In this document: in pieces, positions 35,093 through 43,983 of the stretch | Position numbering within the stretch: the stretch's first letter is position 1 | How the letters are laid out: every line of letters begins with the position of its first letter | Assembly (NCBI GenBank): GCA_021851785.1 | Contig: JAJZBV010000023.1 | Span: 1 to 52,586 of the forward strand | DNA length: 52,586 nucleotides | Direction of reading: 5' to 3' | Source of the DNA: Pseudomonadota bacterium | Lineage (GTDB): Bacteria; Pseudomonadota; Alphaproteobacteria; Acetobacterales; Acetobacteraceae | The notes under the pieces: generated by a model | Seen by the model: the letters and a program-made list of their open reading frames with translations, nothing else | Database searches by the model: none | Told to the model about the DNA's origin: nothing | Program-made: the position numbers and the translations under genes

Positions 35093-36760
35093 ATGAGCGA
35101 GAAGAACCCGCAAGAAGCTGCCTGGCTCAAGGCCGAGAGCCGCGCGGCGCGGCGCTTGGTCGCGCCGTTGATCGGCCTCGGTCTGGTCGGTGTCGCGCTC
35201 GGCATCGGCCAGGCCGGCTGCATCGCCGCCATCCTCGCCCATGCCTTGACCGGGCGGCCGGCCAGCGTCGCCATGCCGCTCGCCGGGTTCGCCCTCTTTG
35301 CCGTGCTCCGCGCCGGCAACGCCTATCTCGGTGAGATCGCGGCGAGCCGGGCCGGCATCGCCGGGCGGCGCCGGCTCCGCGCCGAGGTGATGGCGCGCCT
35401 GCTCGCCGCCGGCCCGGCGCTGCTCCGCCGCCAGCATTCCGGCGAACTCGCGACCGCCGCGATCGACCGCATCGAGGGGCTGGACGGATTCTATGGCCGC
35501 TGGCTGCCGGCCGCGGGCCTGGCCGTGCTCGGCCCGGCGCTGGTGCTGCTGGTCGCAGCAGGGATCGACCTTCGGGCCGCGCTGGCGCTGCTCCTCGCCG
35601 GGCTTCTGGTCCCGCTCGGCATGGCGTTCGCCGGAATCGGCGCCGCCCGCGCCGCCCGGCGGCAGTTTCTCGCCATGGCGCGGCTGCAGGCGCGGTTTCT
35701 CGACCGCGTGCGCGGCATCGCGACCCTCGTGCTCTATGGCCGCGCCGAGGACGAAGCCACCCGGCTTGCCGCCGCCGCCGATGAATTGCGCCGGCGCACC
35801 CTGCGGGTGCTGCGGGTCGCGTTCCTCTCCTCGGCCACGCTCGATCTCGCGATGGTCGCGGCCCTGGTCGGGTTCGCGCTCCGCCTCTGGAACGCGCCGG
35901 CGCCGGTCTCGGCGCTGTTTCTGCTGCTTCTGGTGCCGGAATTCTTCGCCCCGCTCCGCGCCTTCGCCGCCGCCTATCAGGACCGGATGCAAGCGCATGC
36001 CAGCGCCGAGATGCTCGCCGCCCTGCCCCCGGCGCCGGCGCCGAGCCCGGCGGCGGCGGTCCGCCACGTGGTGGCGAGCGGCGTCGGTGTCGCTTTCACG
36101 GCGGTTTCCTTCACCTGGGATCCGGCGCGCGGTCCGGCGCTCGCCGATGTCAGCTTTCGGGTCAGCGCCGGCGAGAGTCTGGTGCTGGTCGGGCCGTCGG
36201 GGGCGGGAAAATCGACCATCCTCGAAATCCTGCTCGGCTTCATCCGTCCCGATCAGGGTCGGGTGATGCTGAACGGCGCCGACATCACCACCATCGTGCC
36301 CGCGGCGCTCGCCGATCTCACCGCCTGGATCGGCCAGAAGCCGATGATTTTCGCCGGCACGCTCGCCGAGAATATCCGCTTCGCCCGTCCCGCCGCGAGC
36401 GACGCGGCAGTGCGCGAGGCGGCCCGCCTCGCCCGGGTCGATGCCTTCGCGGCGAACCTGCCGCACGGGCTCGAAACCGAGATCGGCGAGGACGGTTTCG
36501 GCCTCTCGGGCGGCGAGGCGCAGCGCGTCGCGATCGCCCGCGCCTATCTCAAGAACGCCCCGCTGCTGCTGCTCGACGAGCCGACCGCGCATCTCGACCC
36601 GGCGACCGAGGCCGAGGTGATCGAGAGCCTGCGCCGGCTTGCGATCGGGCGGACGGTGATCCTCGCGAGCCACTCCGCCGCAGCGCGCGAATTCGGCGGC
36701 CGCCGTGTCGATCTCCGCGCAGGGCGGGTGGTCGCGCTCGCGGCGCGGGGCGCGGCATGA
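35093..36760 (+). CDS. cydD: Heterodimeric ABC exporter subunit CydD
   Basis: Half of the CydDC thiol (cysteine/glutathione) exporter required for cytochrome bd assembly. The 555-residue protein has six N-terminal membrane helices and a C-terminal ATPase: LVGPSGAGKSTILE, LSGGEAQRVAIARAYL and LLLDEPTAHLDP. The arrangement of two successive half-transporters with a 4-nt ATGA overlap is diagnostic of cydDC. ATG 35093 is chosen; the in-frame extension to 35054 reads through the leader. cydAB are not in this window. An FNR-like box lies upstream. Confidence 0.88.
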   Translation: MSEKNPQEAAWLKAESRAARRLVAPLIGLGLVGVALGIGQAGCIAAILAHALTGRPASVAMPLAGFALFAVLRAGNAYLGEIAASRAGIAGRRRLRAEVMARLLAAGPALLRRQHSGELATAAIDRIEGLDGFYGRWLPAAGLAVLGPALVLLVAAGIDLRAALALLLAGLLVPLGMAFAGIGAARAARRQFLAMARLQARFLDRVRGIATLVLYGRAEDEATRLAAAADELRRRTLRVLRVAFLSSATLDLAMVAALVGFALRLWNAPAPVSALFLLLLVPEFFAPLRAFAAAYQDRMQAHASAEMLAALPPAPAPSPAAAVRHVVASGVGVAFTAVSFTWDPARGPALADVSFRVSAGESLVLVGPSGAGKSTILEILLGFIRPDQGRVMLNGADITTIVPAALADLTAWIGQKPMIFAGTLAENIRFARPAASDAAVREAARLARVDAFAANLPHGLETEIGEDGFGLSGGEAQRVAIARAYLKNAPLLLLDEPTAHLDPATEAEVIESLRRLAIGRTVILASHSAAAREFGGRRVDLRAGRVVALAARGAA

Positions 36761-38409
36761 GGACGGCGATCCGGCCGGTGTTGCGGATCATCGCGCTCTG
36801 GCGGCGGCGCTGGCCGATGCTCGCGCTCGGCGGCATCATAGCCCTCGCTTCCGCCGCCGCCGGGGTCGCGCTGATGGCCGGCGCCGGTGGCCGGCTCGCC
36901 GGCGGCCTGATCGGCGCCGCGGCGATGGTCGGCGGGCTGCGCCTCCTTGGCGCGAGCCGCGTCGTTCTCCGCTATCTCGAACGGCTGGTCAGCCATGACG
37001 CGATGTTCCGGGCGCTCGGCGATCTCCGGGTCTGGTTCTTCCGTGGCCTCGCGCGCAGCACTGCCGGCGGTCTCGGCTTTCGCCGCGCCGGCGACGTGCT
37101 CGCCCGTCTGGTCAATGATATCGAGGCGCTGGACGGGCTCTATCTCCGTCTCCTGATCCCGCTCGCGACGATTCTGGTGCTGCTGCCGTCGCTGATCGTC
37201 GTCGCCGCGCGCCGAAACCCGCTGCTTGCGTTGGCGCTCGCGGCGCTGTTCCTGCTCGCCGCCCTCATCCTCCCCTGGCGCGCGGCGCGCGGCACCCTGG
37301 CCGCCGGCGAGCGTCTCGGCCAGGCGATGGCGGGCCTGCGCGTCGCCGTTCTCGATGCGGTGAGCGGCATCCGCGAGGTGCGCGTCTTCGGCGCCGAGGG
37401 TCGGATGCTGGCGCTGGTGCAGGCGCGGAGCGGCGCGCTGTTCGCGGCCCAGCATGACGAGGCGCGCGGCCTCGCCCGCGCCGGGGCGGCGGCCATGCTC
37501 GCCGGACAGGCGGCGGTGTTCGCGGTTTTGCTGCTGGCGGCGCTGGCGCCGGCGGGGCCGGGCGGGGTGACGATCGCGACCCTGCTGTTCCTGACCCTCG
37601 CCGCGTTCGAGGCGATCGCTGTGCTGCCCCGCGCCGGCGCCGTCGCAGGAAGGATCGCCGCCGCCGCGGCGCGGGTCGTGGATGCCGCCGAGGAGACCAT
37701 GGCGACGGCGGAGCCGCCGCCGCCACGCCACCCGCCGCGTGGCCACGCGCTCCGCTTCGAGGCGGTCTCGTTCCGCTGGCGAGCCGATCGCCGCCTGGTT
37801 TTCGACGGGCTCGGCCTGGAACTCCCGGAAGGCGCCCATGCCGCGCTGCTCGGCCCTTCGGGCGCGGGGAAATCGACCCTCGCGGCACTCGCGCTCAAGG
37901 TCGCGCGGCCGGAAGGCGGGCGGGTGCTGCTCGGCGGCGCGGATTATGCGACCCTGCCCGCCGCCGAGATCCGCCGCCGGATCGCCTGGCTCGGCCAGAC
38001 GACGCATCTGTTCGACGATACCATCCGCGCCAATCTCCTTCTCGCGCGCCCCGACGCCGACGAGGCGGCGTTGTGGGCGGCGCTGGCGGCGGCACGCATC
38101 GCCGCTATCGTCGAGGCCCTCCCCGAGGGGCTCGATACCTGGGTCGGCGAGGGTGGGGCGCGGTTTTCCGGCGGCCAGGGGCGGCGCCTCGCGCTCGCCC
38201 GGGCGCTGCTCGCGCCGGCGCCGATCCTGATCCTCGATGAGCCCTGCGCCGGGCTCGATGCCGCGACCGAGCGGGAATTCCTCGCCACCCTCAACGAGGC
38301 GGCGGCGGGGCGGAGCGTTCTTCTCATCACCCATCGCCTGACCGGCGTCGAGCGGCTGGACCGCATCTGGCGGCTGGCCGGCGGCAAGGCGATCGCGGCG
38401 GCGGGCTGA
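36757..38409 (+). CDS. cydC: Heterodimeric ABC exporter subunit CydC
   Basis: The second half-transporter, 550 residues. It has six membrane helices with ASRVVLRYLERLVSHDAMFRAL, a CydC-typical segment preceding the conserved DVLARLVNDIEALDGLYLR. The ATPase domain has LLGPSGAGKSTLAAL, FSGGQGRRLALARALL and LILDEPCAGLDA. Both ATPase sites of the heterodimer look intact. Its start overlaps the cydD stop as ATGA. It likely forms one operon with cydD under the FNR-like box. Confidence 0.9.
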   Translation: MRTAIRPVLRIIALWRRRWPMLALGGIIALASAAAGVALMAGAGGRLAGGLIGAAAMVGGLRLLGASRVVLRYLERLVSHDAMFRALGDLRVWFFRGLARSTAGGLGFRRAGDVLARLVNDIEALDGLYLRLLIPLATILVLLPSLIVVAARRNPLLALALAALFLLAALILPWRAARGTLAAGERLGQAMAGLRVAVLDAVSGIREVRVFGAEGRMLALVQARSGALFAAQHDEARGLARAGAAAMLAGQAAVFAVLLLAALAPAGPGGVTIATLLFLTLAAFEAIAVLPRAGAVAGRIAAAAARVVDAAEETMATAEPPPPRHPPRGHALRFEAVSFRWRADRRLVFDGLGLELPEGAHAALLGPSGAGKSTLAALALKVARPEGGRVLLGGADYATLPAAEIRRRIAWLGQTTHLFDDTIRANLLLARPDADEAALWAALAAARIAAIVEALPEGLDTWVGEGGARFSGGQGRRLALARALLAPAPILILDEPCAGLDAATEREFLATLNEAAAGRSVLLITHRLTGVERLDRIWRLAGGKAIAAAG

Positions 38410-38465
38410 GCGTTTTCAGCCCGACTTTAAGCCAATCTTGACTAGCCGCCGTTACGCTCGGCGTC

Positions 38466-38828
38466 ATGTCCCGCTCTCGAACCAGACATCCAACGCGTCG
38501 AGCCCGGCCCTGGCCGGTGGCGGCGAATGCGTCGCTGCTGCTCGCGGGAAGCACGCTCGCGCTCGCCATGCTCACGCTGGCGCCGCGTCCGCCGGCACCC
38601 GAGGGCGCCGTCCTCGCCGCCGTTTTTCCACCGTGGTGGAACGCGACACGCAGTTTCCTCGCCGCGTCCGAGGCCGGGGTCGCGATCATTCGCGCCGGTG
38701 TCCTGCCGGCGATCCTGGTGGTTCGCCTCGATCACGCCGAAAGCCGCGCGCGGCTCCGCGAGGCCGGCGCCTGGCTGCTCCTCGATCCGCAAGCTCTCGG
38801 TGACTGCAATGGGAAAATTTCATCATGA
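38466..38828 (+). CDS. Small membrane-anchored protein coupled to a chemoreceptor gene
   Basis: A 120-residue protein with one transmembrane segment (about 18-40: [22 protein letters not shown]) and a short presumably periplasmic domain containing [27 protein letters not shown] and, later, [19 protein letters not shown] do not recognise a named family, though the FPPWW and GAWLLLDP pattern recurs in my recollection of alphaproteobacterial hypothetical proteins. Its stop overlaps the chemoreceptor ATG as ATGA, so the two are translated together. It may be a partner of that receptor (inference). The single Cys near the C-terminus is notable. Confidence 0.75.
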   Translation: MSRSRTRHPTRRARPWPVAANASLLLAGSTLALAMLTLAPRPPAPEGAVLAAVFPPWWNATRSFLAASEAGVAIIRAGVLPAILVVRLDHAESRARLREAGAWLLLDPQALGDCNGKISS

Positions 38829-40324
38829 ACCTCTCTGAAACTCTCTCTGAGCCGGCGAATGCAGGGCACGACACCCTGGCGCGGCTGCGCGAGAGCGCGA
38901 GCCGCGGATTGATCGCTTTTCTCTGGGCCAATGTCGGGCTCGTCATCGTCATCGCTGCGCTTCGCGGCTTTCCGATGTTGATGCCAGCGCTGCTCGCGCT
39001 GGTTCTCGCCGGGGCGGCGACGCTGTCGTGGCGGATGGCGGGGAACGGCCCTTCGACCCGCCTCGTCGTCGCGGTGGCGGCGATGGGAATGGTGGCGTTG
39101 GCGGTGTTCGAGATGGCGGGTCATCCCTGGCAGATCGACATGCATATGTATTTCTTCGCGACCCTCGCCGGGCTGGTGGTCTATTGCGATGCGGGCGCGA
39201 TCCTCGCCGGCGCGGTGGCGGTCGCGGTGCATCACCTCGCGCTCAATTTCCTGCTGCCGGCGGCGATCTATCCCGGCGGGGCGGATTTCGGCCGGGTCGT
39301 GTTGCACGCCGTGATCCTGGTGAGCGAGGCCGGCGTGCTGATGTGGCTCGCCGGCGCGCTCGCCCGGCTGATCGCCCAATCCGCCCGCCAGATGGCCGAG
39401 ATCGAAGCCGCGCGGGCGGCCGAAAACGCCGCCGTCGCCGAGCGGCAAGCCGCCGAGCGCCGGCTTCAGGACGCGGCGGCGGCGCAGTTGCACCGCCTCG
39501 CCGACGGGTTCGAGGAACGGGTCGGCCAACTCGTGCAAAAAGTGATGACCGCCTCGACCGAGATGCGCGCGACCTCCGCGGCGATGAGCCAGGCCGCCAA
39601 TGACGCGACGGAGCGCGTCGGCCTGGTCGCCAACGCCTCGAACACCGCCTCGGCCAATGTGCAGAGCGTCGCCGGCGCGACCGAGCAACTGACCGCCTCG
39701 ATCCGCGAAATCAGCCAGCAGGTCGCGAACTCCGCCGGGGTCGCGGGCCAGGCCGCCGAGGAAGCGCGCCGCACCAATGAAAAAGTGACCGGGCTCGCCC
39801 AGGCGGCGCAAAAGATCGGCGAGGTGGTCAGCATGATCCAGGATATCGCCGGCCAGACCAATCTTCTCGCGCTGAACGCGACGATCGAGGCGGCGCGCGC
39901 CGGCGAGCATGGCAAGGGCTTTGCCGTGGTGGCGAGCGAGGTCAAGGCCCTCGCCAACCAGACGGCGCGCGCGACCGAGGAAATCGCCGCCCAGATCCAG
40001 GGTATCCAGGGCGCGACCAGCGAGGCGGTGACCGCGATCCGCGGGATCGATGGCACGATCGGCCGTATCAACGAGATCGCCAATGCGATCGCCGCCGCGG
40101 TCGAGGAGCAGGGCGCCGCGACTGGCGAGATCGCCGACAGTATCCAGCGCGCCGCGCAAGGCACCGAGGATGTCAACCGCAATCTCGGCGGCATCACGAA
40201 AACCTCGGGCGAGATCGGCACCGCGGCGGATCAGACGCTCACCGCCGCGACCGGGCTTTCCACCCTCTCGGAAACGCTGCGCGAGGAAGTGGATGGCTTC
40301 GTGACCTCGATCCGCGCCGCATGA
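38825..40324 (+). CDS. Methyl-accepting chemotaxis protein with a six-helix membrane sensor
   Basis: A 499-residue chemoreceptor. The N-terminal part (about 28-185) is almost entirely membrane helices with no periplasmic ligand domain. It carries the conserved polar pattern [13 protein letters not shown] and [11 protein letters not shown], whose His residues could bind a metal, haem or quinone. There is no obvious HAMP domain. A helical linker leads to the signalling domain, whose hairpin tip reads [20 protein letters not shown], followed by [13 protein letters not shown]. No che genes are nearby, so it feeds a distant chemotaxis system. It lies just downstream of cydDC, which would fit sensing of respiration or redox state. 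Confidence 0.9.
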   Translation: MNLSETLSEPANAGHDTLARLRESASRGLIAFLWANVGLVIVIAALRGFPMLMPALLALVLAGAATLSWRMAGNGPSTRLVVAVAAMGMVALAVFEMAGHPWQIDMHMYFFATLAGLVVYCDAGAILAGAVAVAVHHLALNFLLPAAIYPGGADFGRVVLHAVILVSEAGVLMWLAGALARLIAQSARQMAEIEAARAAENAAVAERQAAERRLQDAAAAQLHRLADGFEERVGQLVQKVMTASTEMRATSAAMSQAANDATERVGLVANASNTASANVQSVAGATEQLTASIREISQQVANSAGVAGQAAEEARRTNEKVTGLAQAAQKIGEVVSMIQDIAGQTNLLALNATIEAARAGEHGKGFAVVASEVKALANQTARATEEIAAQIQGIQGATSEAVTAIRGIDGTIGRINEIANAIAAAVEEQGAATGEIADSIQRAAQGTEDVNRNLGGITKTSGEIGTAADQTLTAATGLSTLSETLREEVDGFVTSIRAA

Positions 40325-40379
40325 AACCGAGCGCCGCCCGGTCGCGCCGGCACGATTTTGGAAGGCCCTGACCCCCGCC

Positions 40380-41963
40380 ATGTCCGCCACCCCGATCGAC
40401 CCTCGCGAGCGTTTCGTCACCTTCTCCTTCGCCGCCGCCGATCTCCTGGTCGAAACCACGCCGGACGGCAAAATCACCTTCGCGACCGGCGCTTTCCACT
40501 CCCTGCTCGGCCGCAAGCCGGAGAGTTTCCTCGGCCAGCCGGTGCGTGAACTGGTGGCGCCGGGCGACCGCGAGGCCTTCGACCAGGCGCTGACCGTCCT
40601 GCCGATGCGCGGGCGGCAATTGCCGATGACGCTGCGTCTGGCCGACAAGGCGCGCACGCCGCGCGCCCTCGCCGGCCTCCTCTTTGCCGAGGCCGGGCGC
40701 CCCGCCAAGCTCTGCCTCACCTTCGCCGCCTTGCCGCTGCCGCTCGGCAAACCGGCCGGCGGCGGCGCGGCGCGGCCGGTTCTGGCGGCGGCGCAGGCGC
40801 GGCTCCGCCAAGGGGCGGGTGGCGGGCTCGATCTCCTGGAAATCTCCGCCCCCGGCGGCGTCCAAGGCCAGAACCTGGGCCTCGGCGCGATACTGGAGGA
40901 GATCGCCCCGAACGCCCTGGTCGGCGAGGCCGCGCCGGGCCGGGTCGGCATGCTGGCGGCGGGGGCATCACATGATATCGTCGCCGTCGCCGCCGCGCTC
41001 GAAAGCGCCTTGCAGGCGCGCGGCATCGCCGGCACGGTCGCCTCGCAACGCCTGAAACTGGCCGCCGATGAGCTGACGCCGGATCAGGCGGCGCGGGCGC
41101 TCCGCCACGCGCTCGGCGTGTTTGCCCGCGGCGGGATCGAGGGGCTGGCCAAGGCCGGGTTCGCCGGCGGCCTCACCGATTATGTCCGCCAGGCGGCGAA
41201 GCATGCCGGGGCCTTGCGCCGGGCGATCCGCGAGGAGCGCTATCAGCTCGCGTATCAGCCGATCGTTCGCCTCGGCGATCGCGGCCTGCACCATTACGAG
41301 GCGCTGCTTCGCCCCCAGGCCATCGCCGGGATCGAGATCGCCGGGACGGAGGATTTCGTCACGCTCGTCGAAACCACCGGGCTCGCCGGCGAACTCGATC
41401 TCGCGGTCGCGAAGCGTGCCGCCGCCGCAGCCAGCCACGCGCCGGCGCCGATCGCCTTCAATCTCTCCAGTCTTTCGCTCCAGGATAGCGGATTTCGCGC
41501 CCACCTGCTCGCGCAACTCGCCGGCACCGCGAACGGGCGCCTGATCGTCGAGATGACCGAGACCGCCGAGATCGAGGATCTCGAACAGGTGCGCCAAGGC
41601 GCCGAGGCGCTGCGCGGGCTCGGCATCCCGTTCTGTCTCGACGATTTCGGCGCCGGCTCGGCTGATATGCGCATCCTGCGCGCGGTGCCGGCGGATTATG
41701 TCAAGCTCGATGGCTCTTATGTCCCCGGTGTCGCGCAGCCGGGGCGGGAGCGGGATTTCGTCGCCGCGATGGCCGAAATCGTCCGCGCCGCCGGCTGCGC
41801 GATGGTCGCCGAGCGGATCGAGAGCGAAGCCGAGGCCGAGACCCTGCGCGGCCTCGGCATCACCTATGGCCAGGGATGGCTGTTTGGCCGCCCCGGCCCG
41901 CTCCCCGAAAACGCGAGCGGAGTTGCCCGCCGCCGCGGTGCGGCCGCGGGGAAATGGGAATGA
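40380..41963 (+). CDS. PAS-EAL cyclic-di-GMP phosphodiesterase
   Basis: A 527-residue cytosolic protein. The N-terminal PAS domain (about 15-75) reads DLLVETTPDGKITFATGAFHSLLGRKPESFLG. A linker of about 200 residues follows, and then a C-terminal EAL domain (about 280-510). Catalytic and metal-binding features are present: EALLRP, NLSS, VEMTET, CLDDFGAG, VKLDGSYV, AERIES and GQGWLFGRP. There is no GGDEF domain, so it should only degrade c-di-GMP. It lies 55 nt after the chemoreceptor gene, which suggests a shared motility theme. ATG 40380 fits. Confidence 0.9.
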   Translation: MSATPIDPRERFVTFSFAAADLLVETTPDGKITFATGAFHSLLGRKPESFLGQPVRELVAPGDREAFDQALTVLPMRGRQLPMTLRLADKARTPRALAGLLFAEAGRPAKLCLTFAALPLPLGKPAGGGAARPVLAAAQARLRQGAGGGLDLLEISAPGGVQGQNLGLGAILEEIAPNALVGEAAPGRVGMLAAGASHDIVAVAAALESALQARGIAGTVASQRLKLAADELTPDQAARALRHALGVFARGGIEGLAKAGFAGGLTDYVRQAAKHAGALRRAIREERYQLAYQPIVRLGDRGLHHYEALLRPQAIAGIEIAGTEDFVTLVETTGLAGELDLAVAKRAAAAASHAPAPIAFNLSSLSLQDSGFRAHLLAQLAGTANGRLIVEMTETAEIEDLEQVRQGAEALRGLGIPFCLDDFGAGSADMRILRAVPADYVKLDGSYVPGVAQPGRERDFVAAMAEIVRAAGCAMVAERIESEAEAETLRGLGITYGQGWLFGRPGPLPENASGVARRRGAAAGKWE

Positions 41964-42054
41964 TCCCCTTCAGTCGGAATGGTTTCATGCGACCCGATCA
42001 TGGCACACGCTGCCGCCGGGCCGTCCACCCCAACAAAAAGGAACCAACCTTGCC

Positions 42055-42411
42055 TTATCGCCGAACGGCCGAGGCCGCGATCAGCGCCCAGCCGAGCAGA
42101 AGCAGGCTGCCGCCATAAGGGGCGAGGGTCGCGTGGCTGACCCGCCCGAGGGCCAGCGCCGCGACCGCACCGGCGAAGAGCACGATGCCGAGCGCGATCG
42201 CGGTCGCGGCGAGGGCGGCGAGCCACCCGCCATGGCGTTCGCGCCAGAGGCCAAGAAACAGCAGCACCGGCGCGTGCCAGAGCACGATCTCGGTCGCGCG
42301 GGCGAACAAAGCGGCGCTCTCTGGCGCGAGACCGGCATGCGCGCCGTAGGCCGCCATAGCGACGCCGGCGAACCCCGCCAAAGCCCCGAACAATACCCAA
42401 ACCCGCGCCAT
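42055..42411 (-). CDS. DUF423 small integral membrane protein
   Basis: A 118-residue protein with four predicted membrane helices. It begins MARVWVLFGALAGFAGVAMAAYGAHAGL, the characteristic YGAH motif of DUF423/YwdK proteins, and ends GWALIAASAVRR. No biochemical function is established for the family. The ATG at 42411 was chosen over upstream in-frame starts that fall in the repeat region. The gene stands alone, transcribed away from a long palindromic repeat element. Confidence 0.85.
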   Translation of the reverse strand: MARVWVLFGALAGFAGVAMAAYGAHAGLAPESAALFARATEIVLWHAPVLLFLGLWRERHGGWLAALAATAIALGIVLFAGAVAALALGRVSHATLAPYGGSLLLLGWALIAASAVRR

Positions 42412-42434
42412 GACGCCCATCTCCGTTGAGGGGG

Positions 42435-42646
42435 AAAGAAAGGAAGCAAGGCGGGGGCTCCGCCCCTCGACCCCGCCAGGGACCAAAATCCCTGGACCCT
42501 ATTTTGATGAGGATTTTCTGGGAGGGGCGCGTCTCGACGCTTGCCGCCGCCGTGCAGCGCCCCTCCCAGAAAATCCTCCACCAGGATGGGGGCCTGGGGC
42601 CTCAGGCCCCAGCGGGTCCAGGGCAGAGCCCTGGCCTTCCTTCCCT
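42435..42646. repeat. GC-rich intergenic palindromic repeat element
   Basis: The gap between the DUF423 and rmuC genes is filled by nested inverted repeats. The central pair is a perfect 22-bp inverted repeat (42509-42530 and 42557-42578) around a 26-nt loop. To the left is a hairpin CCAGGGA/TCCCTGG at 42476-42495; to the right are GGGGCCT/AGGCCCC and CCAGGGC/GCCCTGG hairpins. The outer arms (AAGGAAGCAAGG near 42440 and CTTCCTTCC near 42640) are also partly complementary. No coding sequence is present. Confidence 0.85.
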
Positions 42647-43933
42647 TCACCCCTCCTCATCGGCCGATGCGTCGCCGATCCCGAGCAATTCGGCGGCGTG
42701 TTCGGGGTCCAGCGTCTCCACCGAGCGGAGCTTGCGGTCGACGGCGCGGGTGCGTTGGCGGGCGCGTTCGATGGTATTGCCGAAGGTGTTGGCTTGTCGT
42801 GCGAGGTCGGAGAGCACTTTGTCCATTTTCTGCATTTCGCTGCGGGTCGCGGCAAGGAGGCCGCGCACCTCGTCGGCCTTTTCCTCCAAGGCGAGCGTGA
42901 TATGGCCGAGATGGATGGTGCGGAGCAGTGCCGGAAACAGGCTCGGCCCGAGGATGAGGACGCGAAAGAGACGCCCGACCTCGTCGATCAGGCCGGGGAT
43001 GCGCGCGACCTCGACATAGAGCCCGTCACTCGGCAGGTACAGCACGGCGAATTCCACCGTGCGCGGCGGGCGGATGTATTTGTCGCGGATTTTTTCCGCC
43101 TCCTTCCTGATCCGCGCCGCGAGCCCGGCGCGGGCAGCGCGCTCGGCCTCGACATCGCCGGAAGCCGCGGCATCCAGCATGCGCTCATAGTCTTCCACCG
43201 GGAATTTGGCGTCGATCGCGAGCAGCGGCCGGATCGCGCCGCGCATCGGCATGATCACCGCGAATTCCACCGCCTCATGGCTGGTCTCGTCGATGCGCGC
43301 GTTCTTTTCATAGCCGCCGGCGGGGAGGATATCGTCGAGCAGCGCCTCCAACTGCGCCTCGCCCCAGCCGCCGCGCGTTTTCACGTTGGTGAACAGGCGG
43401 CGGAGATCGCTGATTTCGGCGGTGACCGATTGCACATCGCCGATCGCTTTCTGGATCGCCGCGAATTGCTCGGCGACGCGGGCGAAGCTCGCCGTCATCT
43501 GGGCCTCCACCGCGGCGTGGAGCTGCTCGTTGACGGTTTTTTGAATTTCGCCGAGCTTGGCTTCATTCGCCTCGCGCATCTTGTCCAGCCGGCCGGAGAG
43601 CAATTCCCAGGCTTTTTCCTGGCCCACGGCGAGGGTCTCGCGGATCTCGCCGATGCTCCGCGCGAGCGTCTCGCGCAGATCGCCAAGCGGGGTGGTCAGC
43701 GCGCGCTCGGTCTCGCGCAGCCTGAGCGCCAGCGCGTCATGACGGCTTTGCTGGCCGAGAAGCACCTGATCGAGCTTGAGCCCGAGCGCCGCCGCCCGCG
43801 ACGCCGCGCCGCGCTGACTCCAGAACGCGAAGAACAGCGTCGCCAGCGCCAGGGCGGCGATCACGGCCAGGGCGAGCGTGATCACCACAGGCCCCGCTCC
43901 GCGCCCTGGGTCTGGGTGCGGCGGCGCCGGCAC
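42647..43933 (-). CDS. rmuC: RmuC-family DNA recombination-limiting protein
   Basis: A 428-residue membrane-anchored protein with an N-terminal helix (VVITLALAVIAALALATLFFAFW), a long coiled-coil (about 45-150) and a nuclease-like RmuC core: NVKTRGGWGEAQLEALLDDIL, FPVEDYERML and VEFAVLYLPSDGLYVEVAR. In E. coli loss of rmuC raises inversion at short inverted repeats; the biochemical activity is unproven. The start may be ATG 43933 or GTG 43888. It is divergent from the MFS gene and ends at a long palindromic element. Confidence 0.9.
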   Translation of the reverse strand: MPAPPHPDPGRGAGPVVITLALAVIAALALATLFFAFWSQRGAASRAAALGLKLDQVLLGQQSRHDALALRLRETERALTTPLGDLRETLARSIGEIRETLAVGQEKAWELLSGRLDKMREANEAKLGEIQKTVNEQLHAAVEAQMTASFARVAEQFAAIQKAIGDVQSVTAEISDLRRLFTNVKTRGGWGEAQLEALLDDILPAGGYEKNARIDETSHEAVEFAVIMPMRGAIRPLLAIDAKFPVEDYERMLDAAASGDVEAERAARAGLAARIRKEAEKIRDKYIRPPRTVEFAVLYLPSDGLYVEVARIPGLIDEVGRLFRVLILGPSLFPALLRTIHLGHITLALEEKADEVRGLLAATRSEMQKMDKVLSDLARQANTFGNTIERARQRTRAVDRKLRSVETLDPEHAAELLGIGDASADEEG

Positions 43934-43983
43934 CCCATGTCCTGGCCTCGCCTGTCATTCATCTCGGGAATCGATCCTTTTTC

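Noticed and set aside
35093-38409. Generic multidrug or lipid exporter pair
   Set aside because: Two different half-transporters with an ATGA overlap, CydC-type segments and an upstream FNR-like box support cydDC.
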